Shown here piece by piece: positions 7,808-14,886 of a stretch of DNA of 17,821 nucleotides. The stretch lies in the NCBI GenBank assembly GCA_902485915.1, contig CABTMH010000009.1, forward strand, positions 1-17,821, in the 5' to 3' direction. The stretch is from an uncultured Oribacterium sp. (GTDB taxonomy: Bacteria > Bacillota > Clostridia > Lachnospirales > Lachnospiraceae). A program made the position numbers and the translations under genes. The notes under the pieces were generated by a model that saw nothing but the letters and a program-made list of their open reading frames with translations, did no database searches and was not told where the DNA came from. Position 1 is the stretch's first letter. Each line of letters begins with the position of its first letter.

Positions 7808-7818
7808 TAAACCGGTTT
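7808..7818. promoter_or_regulatory. Operator-like palindrome 2 overlapping the TRAP promoter
   Basis: AAACCGGTTT (7809-7818) is a perfect 10-bp palindrome with a CG centre, the style of LacI/GalR-family operators. It covers the position where the -35 hexamer of the TRAP promoter would sit. A bound protein would therefore block RNA polymerase. The regulator itself is not in this window. Confidence 0.6.
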
Positions 7819-7831
7819 GATTTTATGGAAA

Positions 7832-7837
7832 TATAAT
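7832..7837 (+). promoter_or_regulatory. -10 element of the TRAP operon promoter
   Basis: A consensus TATAAT stands at 7832-7837. The base 17 bp upstream would end the -35 site at 7814, which falls in operator 2 (aaaccg), a poor match to TTGACA; an activator may be needed or the promoter may be weak. Transcription would begin near 7844, leaving a leader of about 125 nt. Confidence 0.55.
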
Positions 7838-7938
7838 CTAGCCTGAGAAGGACGCTGGTGATAATATTTTTTTGACAGAAGATGCAGAACGTACCGCAGA
7901 GTGGATGTAGTGAAGTGCGGTCGGCCTGCCACATGCAC

Positions 7939-7962
7939 GGCGCAAAGGTGCGCCAGGAAGGG
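7939..7962 (+). promoter_or_regulatory. Leader hairpin abutting the dctP ribosome binding site
   Basis: A 6-bp GC-rich stem, ggcgca/tgcgcc (7939-7944 and 7949-7954), with a 4-nt loop ends directly against the Shine-Dalgarno aggaaggg (7955-7962). That site is 8 nt from the ATG at 7971 and only 2 nt from the ATG at 7965, which decides the start. The stem may tune access to the site or protect the mRNA 5' end. Confidence 0.5.
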
Positions 7963-7970
7963 AAATGATT

Positions 7971-9077
7971 ATGAAAAGAGTATTATCTGTTGTGCTGAGT
8001 GCTGCGATGCTGAGTTCGATGGCAGCATGCGGTTCCTATAATACACCAGCGACGACGACCACCGCAGCAGCTGCAGAGACGAAGGCAGCTGCAGAGACGA
8101 CGGCAGCAGCCGCAGAGTCGAAGACAGAGGAGGCAGCTCCTGCAGCGGATGCGACCACCATCATCCTCGGTCACTTCGGTGCACCGGGTGAGCCGGTTAC
8201 GAACGCAGCCGAGACCTTCAAGTCCGAACTGGAGAAGGTATCCGGTGGTGCCATGACCGTCGAGATCCATCCGAACTCTGAGCTCGGTAATGCGAAGGAG
8301 ATGGCAGAGCAGACCGCCATTAACGCGATTCAGGCCTGCCTGATCTCTCAGGGATCCCTCGATAAGTACGATATCCGTTATGCACTTCCGATCGCACCGT
8401 ACGTATTCACATCCTATGAGCAGGCGTACGCCGTATGTGACGGCCCGTTCGCAGAGTGGGTAAATGATGGTACCCTCGAGAGCAAGGGCCTCCACAATGT
8501 CGGTCCTTGGGACTACGGCTTCCGTTGCCTGACCAACTCGAAGAAGGAAGTCAAGGCACCAGAGGATGTAAAGGGCTTAAAGATCCGTACACCGAACGAG
8601 GTTCAGAAGGTTGCCTGCTTCGAGGCCCTCGGCGCCGATGTACAGCAGATCGCTTTCTCTGAGCTGATCACCGCGCTCAAGCAGGGCACCGTGGATGGCC
8701 AGGAGAACCCACTTTCCACCATCTATAACAACAAGATGTGGGAAGCAAATCAGAAGTATCTGACACTCGACAAGCACACATGGGAGGCTGTCAACCTGAC
8801 CGTTTCCAACGAATTCTGGGAGGGTCTCACCGACGAGCAGAAGGGCTGGATCGAGGATGCAGCAGATGTTGCGAAGAAGCAGATGCGTGAAGAGGTTCAG
8901 AACGGCGAGGCCGACTACATCCAGAAGCTGAAGGATGCCGGTATGACCGTCACCGAGGTTGATATGGAAGCCTTCAAGGCCGCGATGCAGCCTGCATGGG
9001 ACAAGATCGCAGAGTACGAGGGATCCAAGGACGATATGAACAAGTTCCTTCAGATGTGTGAAGACACGAAGGCATAA
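7971..9077 (+). CDS. dctP: TRAP transporter substrate-binding lipoprotein, DctP family
   Basis: This is the extracytoplasmic solute receptor of a TRAP transporter, which captures a carboxylate-type substrate and hands it to DctQM. The 368-residue product starts MKRVLSVVLSAAMLSSMAAC, a lipoprotein signal peptide with Cys20 as the lipid-anchored residue, which suits a cell without an outer membrane. A Thr/Ala/Glu linker (about 25-58) precedes the binding domain; its DNA has an 18-bp direct repeat, gcagctgcagagacga at about 8068 and 8086. The binding domain contains LKIRTPNEVQ with R206, the likely carboxylate-binding arginine, and GQENPLSTI. The substrate cannot be told. The gene is first in the operon with dctM and dctQ. 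The internal start at 7971 is preferred to the ATG at 7965 on Shine-Dalgarno spacing. Confidence 0.93.
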   Translation: MKRVLSVVLSAAMLSSMAACGSYNTPATTTTAAAAETKAAAETTAAAAESKTEEAAPAADATTIILGHFGAPGEPVTNAAETFKSELEKVSGGAMTVEIHPNSELGNAKEMAEQTAINAIQACLISQGSLDKYDIRYALPIAPYVFTSYEQAYAVCDGPFAEWVNDGTLESKGLHNVGPWDYGFRCLTNSKKEVKAPEDVKGLKIRTPNEVQKVACFEALGADVQQIAFSELITALKQGTVDGQENPLSTIYNNKMWEANQKYLTLDKHTWEAVNLTVSNEFWEGLTDEQKGWIEDAADVAKKQMREEVQNGEADYIQKLKDAGMTVTEVDMEAFKAAMQPAWDKIAEYEGSKDDMNKFLQMCEDTKA

Positions 9078-9097
9078 TCCCACAAACTAATTTTAAG

Positions 9098-9133
9098 GCC
9101 CCTGGCGGTATGTGATTCAATGCCGGCAGGGGC
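9098..9133 (+). promoter_or_regulatory. dctP-dctM intergenic hairpin
   Basis: Arms 9098-9108 and 9123-9133 pair as 7 bp (gcccctg/caggggc), one mismatch and 3 bp; a further A-T and a G-U pair may extend the stem. No T-run follows it, so a full terminator is unlikely. It probably stabilises or caps the upstream dctP message, so that the receptor is made in excess over the membrane subunits. Confidence 0.6.
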
Positions 9134-9157
9134 ATACTTTCATGAAAGGGGATTCCA

Positions 9158-10435
9158 ATGGTAGCATTTATCACAGTTGTTGTACTCGTCGGACTCATGC
9201 TGGTCGGCGTGCCGGTCTGCATCGCGATGGGCATCACCAGTGCCGGTGTTTTCGCGGCGTTGGGCAATGCAAAAATCCTCGCTGTTATGGCGCAGCGTAT
9301 TTATAACGGCACCACCGGCTTCACGATGCTGGCGATTCCGTTCTTCATTCTGGCCGGTAATCTCATGAACACGGGTGGCATCACGGATCGTATCTTCGCC
9401 TTCGCGAACGCTTGTGTCGGTCACTGGACGGGTGGTCTCGGCCAGGTAAATATCGTCTCCTCGGTCATCTTCTCCGGCATGTCCGGTGCTGCGGTCGCAG
9501 ATGCGGCCGGTCTCGGTGTCATCGAGATGAAGGCCATGGATGATGCAGGTTACGATCACACCTTCAGCGCCGGTATCACGGCGGCCTCCTCGACCATCGG
9601 ACCGGTTATCCCGCCGAGCATTCCGTTCGTCGTATATTCCTCCTGCTCTGGTGCATCCGTTGCGAAGCTTTTCGCTGCCGGTTTCATGCCGGGCTTCATG
9701 ATGGCGCTGGCGATGGGAATCGCCGTCTATGTACAGTCGAAGCGGAAGCACTTCCCGATTATGCCGCGTATGCCGTGGGGCGAGCGCCTGAAGGCTTTCG
9801 TCCGTGCGATTCCGAGCCTGCTGACCGTGGTCATCATCGTCGGTGGTATCTGGGGCGGTATCTTCACTGCGACCGAGGCTGCGATCGTCGCAACCTTCTA
9901 CGCTCTCTTCCTGAGTGGCGTCGTTTATAAGTCACTGACCCTGAAGAGCCTTATGAGCATCATTTACGACAGCATCATGACGAGCTGCAAGACGCTCTTC
10001 ATCATCGCCATCGCAAACTTCCTTGCGTACTTCCTGATTCATGCACGTGTACCGAATCAGATCATCGAAGGCATGCTGAGCATCACGAGCAACCCGTATA
10101 TCCTGATCCTCCTGATCATCTTTATCCTGTTCATCCTCGGTATGTTCATGGAAGGTACAGCCGTTATCCTGATCGTGACCCCGATCTTCCTTCCGATCAT
10201 CGACGCCATCGGCATGGATTATCTCCAGTTCGGTGTCATCATGATCATCGCTTCTATGGTCGGCCTTCTGACCCCGCCGGTCGGTATGTCCCTCTATGCG
10301 GTTTCGAGTATCACGAAGGTGTCGCTCATCGATCTCTCGAAGGAAGTCATCCCGTACGTAGTGGGTATCCTGATCGTCCTGATGCTCTGTGCATACGTTC
10401 CGGCATTTTCATTGACACTGCCGGCTTTACTGTAA
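9158..10435 (+). CDS. dctM: TRAP transporter large permease subunit, DctM family
   Basis: This is the ion-coupled transport subunit in the membrane, of 425 residues, the usual size. It is hydrophobic throughout with about a dozen membrane segments. Family stretches include FTMLAIPFFILAGNLMN, VSSVIFSGMSGAAVADAAGLG, ITAASSTIGPVIPPSIPFV and GMFMEGTAVILIVTPIFLPI, followed by GLLTPPVGMSLYAV. The ATG at 9158 has aaagggg (9145-9151) 6 nt upstream. It lies between dctP and dctQ; most TRAP operons have dctQ before dctM. The stop codon runs into the Shine-Dalgarno of dctQ. Confidence 0.95.
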   Translation: MVAFITVVVLVGLMLVGVPVCIAMGITSAGVFAALGNAKILAVMAQRIYNGTTGFTMLAIPFFILAGNLMNTGGITDRIFAFANACVGHWTGGLGQVNIVSSVIFSGMSGAAVADAAGLGVIEMKAMDDAGYDHTFSAGITAASSTIGPVIPPSIPFVVYSSCSGASVAKLFAAGFMPGFMMALAMGIAVYVQSKRKHFPIMPRMPWGERLKAFVRAIPSLLTVVIIVGGIWGGIFTATEAAIVATFYALFLSGVVYKSLTLKSLMSIIYDSIMTSCKTLFIIAIANFLAYFLIHARVPNQIIEGMLSITSNPYILILLIIFILFILGMFMEGTAVILIVTPIFLPIIDAIGMDYLQFGVIMIIASMVGLLTPPVGMSLYAVSSITKVSLIDLSKEVIPYVVGILIVLMLCAYVPAFSLTLPALL

Positions 10436-10450
10436 AGGAGGCGAAGACTT

Positions 10451-10927
10451 ATGTTACATAAACTGGATACGATCGTTGCCTCTGTTTTAAAGTTCATCGT
10501 CATGGGCTGTTGCATCGCCATCGCGCTCATCCTGTTCGCCCGTGTCATCATGCGGTTTACGCCGATGACCATCGAGCTCAGCTGGACCGATGAGGTCGTG
10601 GAGTGGATGATGGCATGGATGATTTTCTGTGCGTCGACGCTGCTGTTCCGTGATAAGACACATTTCCGTGTCGATCTTCTGCAGAACAAGCTCGCCGGTA
10701 AGAAGGCCGGTGCCGTGCTCGACGTGCTGATCACGCTCTGCAGCATCGCGTTCATCGTGGCGCTGCTCTACTATGGCACCCAGATGGTGCTGAAGACGGA
10801 TCAGTTCTCACCGATGCTGAAGGTACCGACAAAGTTCCCGTACTCCTCGATACCGGTCAACTGTGTGCTGATGCTCGGCTATCTGCTGCGTGACCTCGTC
10901 GAGGACGTGAAGCGCCTCGCGGCATAA
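10451..10927 (+). CDS. dctQ: TRAP transporter small permease subunit, DctQ family
   Basis: This is the small membrane subunit that bridges the receptor and the large permease. At 158 residues with four hydrophobic segments it matches the family. The typical core WTDEVVEWMMAWMIFCASTL and the following RDKTHFRVDLL are clear. A consensus aaaggagg (10434-10441) overlaps the end of dctM and is 9 nt from this ATG, indicating close co-translation. It is last in the operon and is followed by a strong terminator. Confidence 0.93.
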   Translation: MLHKLDTIVASVLKFIVMGCCIAIALILFARVIMRFTPMTIELSWTDEVVEWMMAWMIFCASTLLFRDKTHFRVDLLQNKLAGKKAGAVLDVLITLCSIAFIVALLYYGTQMVLKTDQFSPMLKVPTKFPYSSIPVNCVLMLGYLLRDLVEDVKRLAA

Positions 10928-10940
10928 AACGATCCAAATG

Positions 10941-11009
10941 AAAAAACCGAAGGGCGTTTGCTTCGAAACCATGGACCATGGCTTTAGGCAAACATCCTTC
11001 GGTTTTTTT
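10941..11009 (+). terminator. Rho-independent terminator of the TRAP operon (bidirectional)
   Basis: Outer arms aaaaaaccgaagg and ccttcggttttttt pair; inner pairs gtttgc/gcaaac extend the stem, with a ccatgg-containing loop. The T-run at 11003-11009 follows on the plus strand, and an A-run at 10941-10946 gives T on the minus strand. It starts 13 nt after the dctQ stop. It could also stop any read-through from the SRP RNA gene on the minus strand. Confidence 0.88.
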
Positions 11010-11073
11010 ATGTCCGCGGCCTCCGCTATTCGTGCGCACCTGAAGGATGCGCAGAACGCAACGCAATAAAAAA

Positions 11074-11183
11074 CTTCGGGGCCAGGTGTATCCACGTCAC
11101 ATAGAAGGATCCTCTTAGTGCTGCTACGTTCCCGTCCTGACACGGTTCGAGGGATCTATTGCGTGGGGCCCAGCGCCCGAAGC
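11074..11183 (-). ncRNA. ffs: Small signal recognition particle RNA (4.5S/scRNA type)
   Basis: On the minus strand, 11120-11141 carries the SRP helix 8 hallmark: GTCAGG, then ACG, a GGAA tetraloop, CGT and AGCAGC, as in E. coli 4.5S RNA. Flanking strands pair to extend one long rod: GATCC with GGATC, CCACG (11161-11166 region) with CGTGG, and the closing CTTCGGG (11176-11182) with CCCGAAG (11074-11080). The RNA would be about 110 nt, without an Alu domain. The closing helix is followed by TTTTTT (11073-11068), an intrinsic terminator. The 347-bp stretch between dctQ and the MBOAT gene is thus filled by a terminator, this gene and two promoters. The ends are approximate. Confidence 0.9.
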
Positions 11184-11189
11184 ATAGAA

Positions 11190-11218
11190 AGTATAGCTGA
11201 AAATCGCGGAAATGGCAA
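11190..11218 (-). promoter_or_regulatory. Promoter of the SRP RNA gene
   Basis: On the minus strand, -35 TTGCCA (11218-11213) and -10 TATACT (11195-11190) are 17 bp apart. The predicted start at about 11183 agrees with the RNA 5' end inferred from the closing helix. Confidence 0.8.
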
Positions 11219-11236
11219 GCTGTACTTGACAGTCTG

Positions 11237-11245
11237 TGTTATAAT
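11237..11245 (+). promoter_or_regulatory. Extended -10 promoter of the MBOAT-DHHW genes
   Basis: The sequence TGTTATAAT (11237-11245) is a perfect extended -10 element (TGn before TATAAT). A TTGACA at 11226-11231 is only 8 bp away and cannot act as its -35. Transcription would start near 11252, leaving a leader of about 23 nt with gagg (11266-11269) 5 nt before the ATG. The promoter diverges from that of the SRP RNA, with about 20 bp between them. Confidence 0.65.
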
Positions 11246-11274
11246 ACCTTGATTCATAGTGATGTGAGGTTTTT

Positions 11275-13170
11275 ATGAGCTTTTCGAGTCTGATTTTCAT
11301 AGCGCTGTTTCTGCCGGTCTTCATGATCGGTTCTATGCTCGTGCGCGGAAATCAGCGGAAGAACCTCGTACTGCTGATTTTTTCGCTGATTTTCTATGCC
11401 TTCGCCGGGCTTTCAAACCTTGCACTGCTCCTCATGATGACGATGCTCGCCTGGTTCATCGGGCAGCGGATCGGACAGGCGCTTCAGTTTGCGGACTCGG
11501 AAAATCCGGACTATCAGGAGGGCGATGATGATTTCCAGAGTCCGGATGCAGAGCGGATCCGTGTCGAGGGGCAGAAGCGTGCCCGCGCGTGGTTCCTCCT
11601 CGCGCTCGTGCTGCTGATCGCGGTGCTTCTCTTTTTTAAGCTCGCCGGTCCGATCTGCCGGAACCTGTTTCCGGCCAATGCAGGCGACCTGGACGCAGGT
11701 GGTGGTGCCACGACGGGGACGGCTTCGGCCATCTGCGCGTATTTCGTAAGCATTGGCCTCCCACTCGGGATTTCCTTCTATATATTTAAGCTGATCAGCT
11801 ACGTCGCGGATGTCTATATGAGAAAGACGGAGCCGGGCGACTTCTTCCATGTGCTGCTCTATACCGTGACCTTCCATCAGGTCGCGCAGGGGCCGATCAC
11901 GCGCTTCGGCGAGATGGCCGAGGAGATGGATCATCGGACATGCAGTGCCGAGGATCTGGCGGAGGGCCTCTGGCGCTTTACGGTGGGGCTCGCGAAGAAG
12001 ACCGTGCTCGCGGATCATCTCGGCACACTCGCGGAGACCTTTCTGCCGCTCGCCGGTGGCACCGGCTTCTCCGTCGGCGGCGCCTATCTCGGTGCGCTCT
12101 GCTACATGCTGCAGCTGTATCTCGATTTCTCTGCCTACTCTGACATGGCGCTCGGCCTCGGTCGGATGATCGGCTTCCACTATCCGGAAAACTTCAACTA
12201 TCCATACATCGCCGTTTCCGTACGGGATTTCTGGCGTCGCTGGCACATCTCGCTCAGCCGCTTCTTCCGGGACTATGTCTACATCCCGCTCGGCGGTAAT
12301 CGTGTGTCGACCGGACGTCTCCTCCTGAACCTGCTCGCCGTCTGGGCCCTGACCGGCTTCTGGCATGGCAGCAGCTGGAACTTCATCCTCTGGGGACTCT
12401 ACTACTTCGTCTTCATCGCCATCGAGAATTTCGTGAAGACATTCCGGAAAGCGAAGGCCACGGATGTGACCGACGGCCCGGAAGGCCGACCGGCCGTGGC
12501 GGAAAGCATCGTTGCGGAGGACACAACCGCCGCAGCCGGCCCGGCTTCAGGCGCAGACAGGAAGCGCGATGCGCAGGCACCGCGTCGCTCGCCGCTTAGG
12601 CTGCTCAGCCGTGTGTTCGGTCACATCTACACCTTGATCGTCGTGTTCTTCGGCTGGGTGCTGTTCCGCTTCAGTGATTTCCAGGTACTGCGCGAGGTCC
12701 TCCGCACGATGCTCTTCCGGAGCGGACGTGCGATGGTCGATGCCTCCGAGCTTCTGACCCTTCGCAGTAACCTTTTCTTCCTGATCTTCGCGCTTATCGC
12801 CTGCACACCGCTCGGGGCACACCTCGCCGCGAAGCTGCGGGCGTTCTATGATGCGCGCCTTCAGCAGGAGGCGCGCGAGAAGCAGCAGCTCGAGCGCGAG
12901 AAGGCGCGTTATCAGAAAGAAACCGAGATCGACCAGCAGGTGCAGCGCCTCGACGCCAGCATCGAGGGCCTCGAGGAGGAAGACGCCGAGAATCACGCTC
13001 GTGTCGCTACCCGACTGAACCGCCGCATCACGAAGAGCAGCGCCGCCAGACGCCGGAGCGAGGGCCTGTACTACGGTCTCCGCCTCCTCCTGATGCTCGT
13101 GCTCCTCGCACTCTCCATCATCTCGATGGTCGGTGCCAGCTACACCCCGTTCCTGTATAATCAGTTCTGA
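11275..13170 (+). CDS. MBOAT family membrane O-acyltransferase (AlgI/DltB-like), enlarged
   Basis: The protein is expected to move acyl groups, commonly acetyl, across the membrane for O-acylation of an exported glycan. Core motifs are GLPLGISFYIFKLISYVADVY, QGPITRF, LYLDFSAYSDMALGLGRMIGF, DFWRRWHISLSRFFRDYVYIPLGG (H324) and TGFWHGSSWNFILWG with the invariant His364. At 631 residues it is well above the usual 460-500. The extra length comes from a polar loop near 75-105, an Ala/Gly/Glu/Arg-rich insert at about 389-441 and a highly charged, probably coiled-coil segment at about 523-595, ahead of a final hydrophobic segment. The core is intact, so it should be active. It is followed by a DHHW-family gene, its usual partner type. 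No second transporter or polymer-synthesis gene is nearby to show the acceptor. Confidence 0.93.
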   Translation: MSFSSLIFIALFLPVFMIGSMLVRGNQRKNLVLLIFSLIFYAFAGLSNLALLLMMTMLAWFIGQRIGQALQFADSENPDYQEGDDDFQSPDAERIRVEGQKRARAWFLLALVLLIAVLLFFKLAGPICRNLFPANAGDLDAGGGATTGTASAICAYFVSIGLPLGISFYIFKLISYVADVYMRKTEPGDFFHVLLYTVTFHQVAQGPITRFGEMAEEMDHRTCSAEDLAEGLWRFTVGLAKKTVLADHLGTLAETFLPLAGGTGFSVGGAYLGALCYMLQLYLDFSAYSDMALGLGRMIGFHYPENFNYPYIAVSVRDFWRRWHISLSRFFRDYVYIPLGGNRVSTGRLLLNLLAVWALTGFWHGSSWNFILWGLYYFVFIAIENFVKTFRKAKATDVTDGPEGRPAVAESIVAEDTTAAAGPASGADRKRDAQAPRRSPLRLLSRVFGHIYTLIVVFFGWVLFRFSDFQVLREVLRTMLFRSGRAMVDASELLTLRSNLFFLIFALIACTPLGAHLAAKLRAFYDARLQQEAREKQQLEREKARYQKETEIDQQVQRLDASIEGLEEEDAENHARVATRLNRRITKSSAARRRSEGLYYGLRLLLMLVLLALSIISMVGASYTPFLYNQF

Positions 13171-13173
13171 TGT

Positions 13174-13311
13174 CATCCCGCGACCGATGGTCGTCCGCGT
13201 CCGCCGCATGAAAAACCGTGCGGTCGTGACCGCCATGACATCCCGCGACCGACGAGCCGCCGCCCTGCATGGACGGGTCGCGCGCACGCCGATACGGACA
13301 TCCCGCGACCG
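13174..13311. repeat. Three spaced copies of catcccgcgaccg
   Basis: The 13-mer catcccgcgaccg occurs at 13174-13186, 13239-13251 and 13299-13311, at steps of 65 and 60 bp; copies 2 and 3 match over 15 bases. The region also has the hairpin gcggtc/gaccgc (around 13220-13233) and a 12-mer, catgaaaaaccg, at 13207-13218 that recurs at 13362-13373 inside the next gene. It fills the 167-bp gap between the MBOAT and DHHW genes. Function unknown: protein-binding sites or duplication remnants are both possible. Confidence 0.75.
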
Positions 13312-13337
13312 GCCGAGCTGCCGGTCTATCGAAAAGC

Positions 13338-14789
13338 ATGAAACTAGTTTCCGAAAACGAACATGAAAAACCGCATAAAGAGATGCGCGGCGTTCAGAGC
13401 GTCGTGGTCGCCGCAGCGCTGATCGCCACCGTACTTCTCGGCATTGGCCTCGCCCTGCCACTCCGGCCGACGTACTCTGCCTCGGAGAAGCGCGCCCTCG
13501 CGAGCTTCCCGACTGCGACCACGGAGACACTTCTGTCCGGCGCGTACTTCACGGACCTCGCGACCTGGTTCTCCGACACCTTCCCGTGCCGCGAGACCCT
13601 GCTCAGCCTCGGCGCGAAGCTCGAGAGCTTCTACGGCCCGCAGGGCGAGTCCTACTATGGAAACAAGTCTGCCGCCGTCGCGGATACGATTCCGGAGACC
13701 GCCGAGTCGCTCGCGCCGGTCATGACCCTCGCCGCAGCTGAGCCGGAGGGCGCCGCCGATGAGGCCAATGCTTCTGCCACGCCATCGTCACTCGCGCAGG
13801 ATAAGCCGGCGACGGGCGCGCTCGATCAGTACGCTGCCCTCGTCGAGACGAACGCTGACGGTACGCTGAAGGAGCGGAAGGCCGAGAAGGCGGAAGTGAA
13901 CGGCGAGCAGGCCGGCAACATCTATGTCACCGGTCACCGCGGTTATGAAATCTACTATTATAATCAGGGCGGTGCGGTGAAGTATGCCTCTATGATCAAC
14001 ACCTATCAGGCGCGCTTCCCGCAGTGTGCGGTCTATGACATCCTCGTGCCGAACAGCTTCGGCGTCGAGCTCGACCGCAGCACGCAGGCTGCACTCGGCT
14101 CCAGCAACATGCAGGATGCGTTCAACTATATCTACAGCATGATCGACCCGGAGGTGCATAAGGTGTCCGTGTTCGACACGCTTCTGCAGCATAAGAACGA
14201 GTACATCTACTTCCATACCGACCACCACTGGACCGGACTCGGGGCGTACTATGCCTACATGCGCTTCTGCGATGCGAAGGGCATCGAGCCGCACAGCCTC
14301 CGGGAGTACCAGAAGGAGAGCTTCGACGGCTTCTATGGCACCTTCTACTTCTCGACGAACCGCTCCGAGGCGCTGAAGCAGAACCCGGATACCGTGGAGG
14401 CCTGGGTGCCGATGGCGACGAACGAGATGGAGTACATCAACCAGCTCGGGGAGCAGGGCCATGCGAAGGTCATCAACGACGTCACGGATTCGAACGCCGG
14501 CGATAAGTACAGTGCCTTCATCCACGGTGATAACCCGCTGACCGTCATCCATAATCCGCATCGAAGCGACGGCTCCGCCTGTGTCCTCATCAAGGAATCC
14601 TATGGCAACGCCTTCGTCCCGTATCTGGTGGATCACTATGAGGATGTCTATGTCGTCGACTATCGTTACTTCGAGGGCAGCATCGCGCAGCTCATCGAGG
14701 AGTACGGCGTCGAGGATATCATCTTCTTAAATAACGTCATGGCGCTCAGTGAGCGGGCATCCGGGATGATGATGGGACTGCTCGGGTAG
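13338..14789 (+). CDS. DHHW family extracellular protein, AlgX/AlgJ-like partner of MBOAT
   Basis: The 483-residue product is probably an extracytoplasmic SGNH-like enzyme or partner that finishes acyl transfer started by the MBOAT protein. After a short basic start there is one membrane segment (about 19-40), then the family stretch SASEKRALASFP, TDLATWFSDTFPCRE, the signature FHTDHHWTGLGAYY (D295, H296, H297, W298) and, near the end, KESYGNAF (S421, the likely nucleophile) with VVDYRYFEG. An Ala/Glu-rich linker lies around 115-160. The start is not certain: the ATG at 13338 has only a weak purine stretch (gaaaagc); upstream in-frame codons from 13269 fall in the repeat region and look non-coding. 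It probably shares a transcript with the MBOAT gene despite the 167-bp gap, as I see no terminator or promoter between them. Confidence 0.88.
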   Translation: MKLVSENEHEKPHKEMRGVQSVVVAAALIATVLLGIGLALPLRPTYSASEKRALASFPTATTETLLSGAYFTDLATWFSDTFPCRETLLSLGAKLESFYGPQGESYYGNKSAAVADTIPETAESLAPVMTLAAAEPEGAADEANASATPSSLAQDKPATGALDQYAALVETNADGTLKERKAEKAEVNGEQAGNIYVTGHRGYEIYYYNQGGAVKYASMINTYQARFPQCAVYDILVPNSFGVELDRSTQAALGSSNMQDAFNYIYSMIDPEVHKVSVFDTLLQHKNEYIYFHTDHHWTGLGAYYAYMRFCDAKGIEPHSLREYQKESFDGFYGTFYFSTNRSEALKQNPDTVEAWVPMATNEMEYINQLGEQGHAKVINDVTDSNAGDKYSAFIHGDNPLTVIHNPHRSDGSACVLIKESYGNAFVPYLVDHYEDVYVVDYRYFEGSIAQLIEEYGVEDIIFLNNVMALSERASGMMMGLLG

Positions 14790-14790
14790 T

Positions 14791-14849
14791 GATCAGGCCA
14801 TCCCCTCCGGCCCCCTGCCTGAATCCAGTTGACGAGTGAACAGTAACGC
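14791..14849. repeat. Dispersed intergenic element, copy C
   Basis: It holds gatcaggc (14791-14798), ccggccccctgcctgaa (14807-14823), ccagttgacgagtg (14825-14838) and cagtaacgc (14841-14849). Blocks one, three and four match copy B at 3566-3603; block two matches the right arm of the long hairpin at 1379-1394. Perfect 8-bp arms, ccctccgg (14803-14810) and ccggaggg (14850-14857), enclose the core. It begins one base after the DHHW stop codon and ends before the murA promoter. A role as a 3' end structure is possible, but no T-run follows it. Confidence 0.75.
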
Positions 14850-14886
14850 CCGGAGGGCAGCCATCAGAAGCGAAAAGTACAAACGC

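Noticed and set aside
7872..7877. TTGACA in the TRAP operon leader as a second promoter
   Set aside because: No -10-like hexamer lies 16-18 bp downstream (7894-7901 is GC-rich).
11226..11245. TTGACA and TATAAT as a standard promoter pair before the MBOAT gene
   Set aside because: The spacer is 8 bp, too short for sigma-A. The TATAAT is kept as an extended -10 element alone.
13174..13311. CRISPR-like array
   Set aside because: Repeats are only 13-15 bp, there are just three, gaps are unequal (52 and 47 bp), and no cas gene is in the window.
13208..13366. Small open frame between the MBOAT and DHHW genes (52 codons, starting MKNRAVVT)
   Set aside because: It has no Shine-Dalgarno, lies within the repeat region, overlaps the start of the DHHW gene and its Arg-rich product looks like translated repeats.
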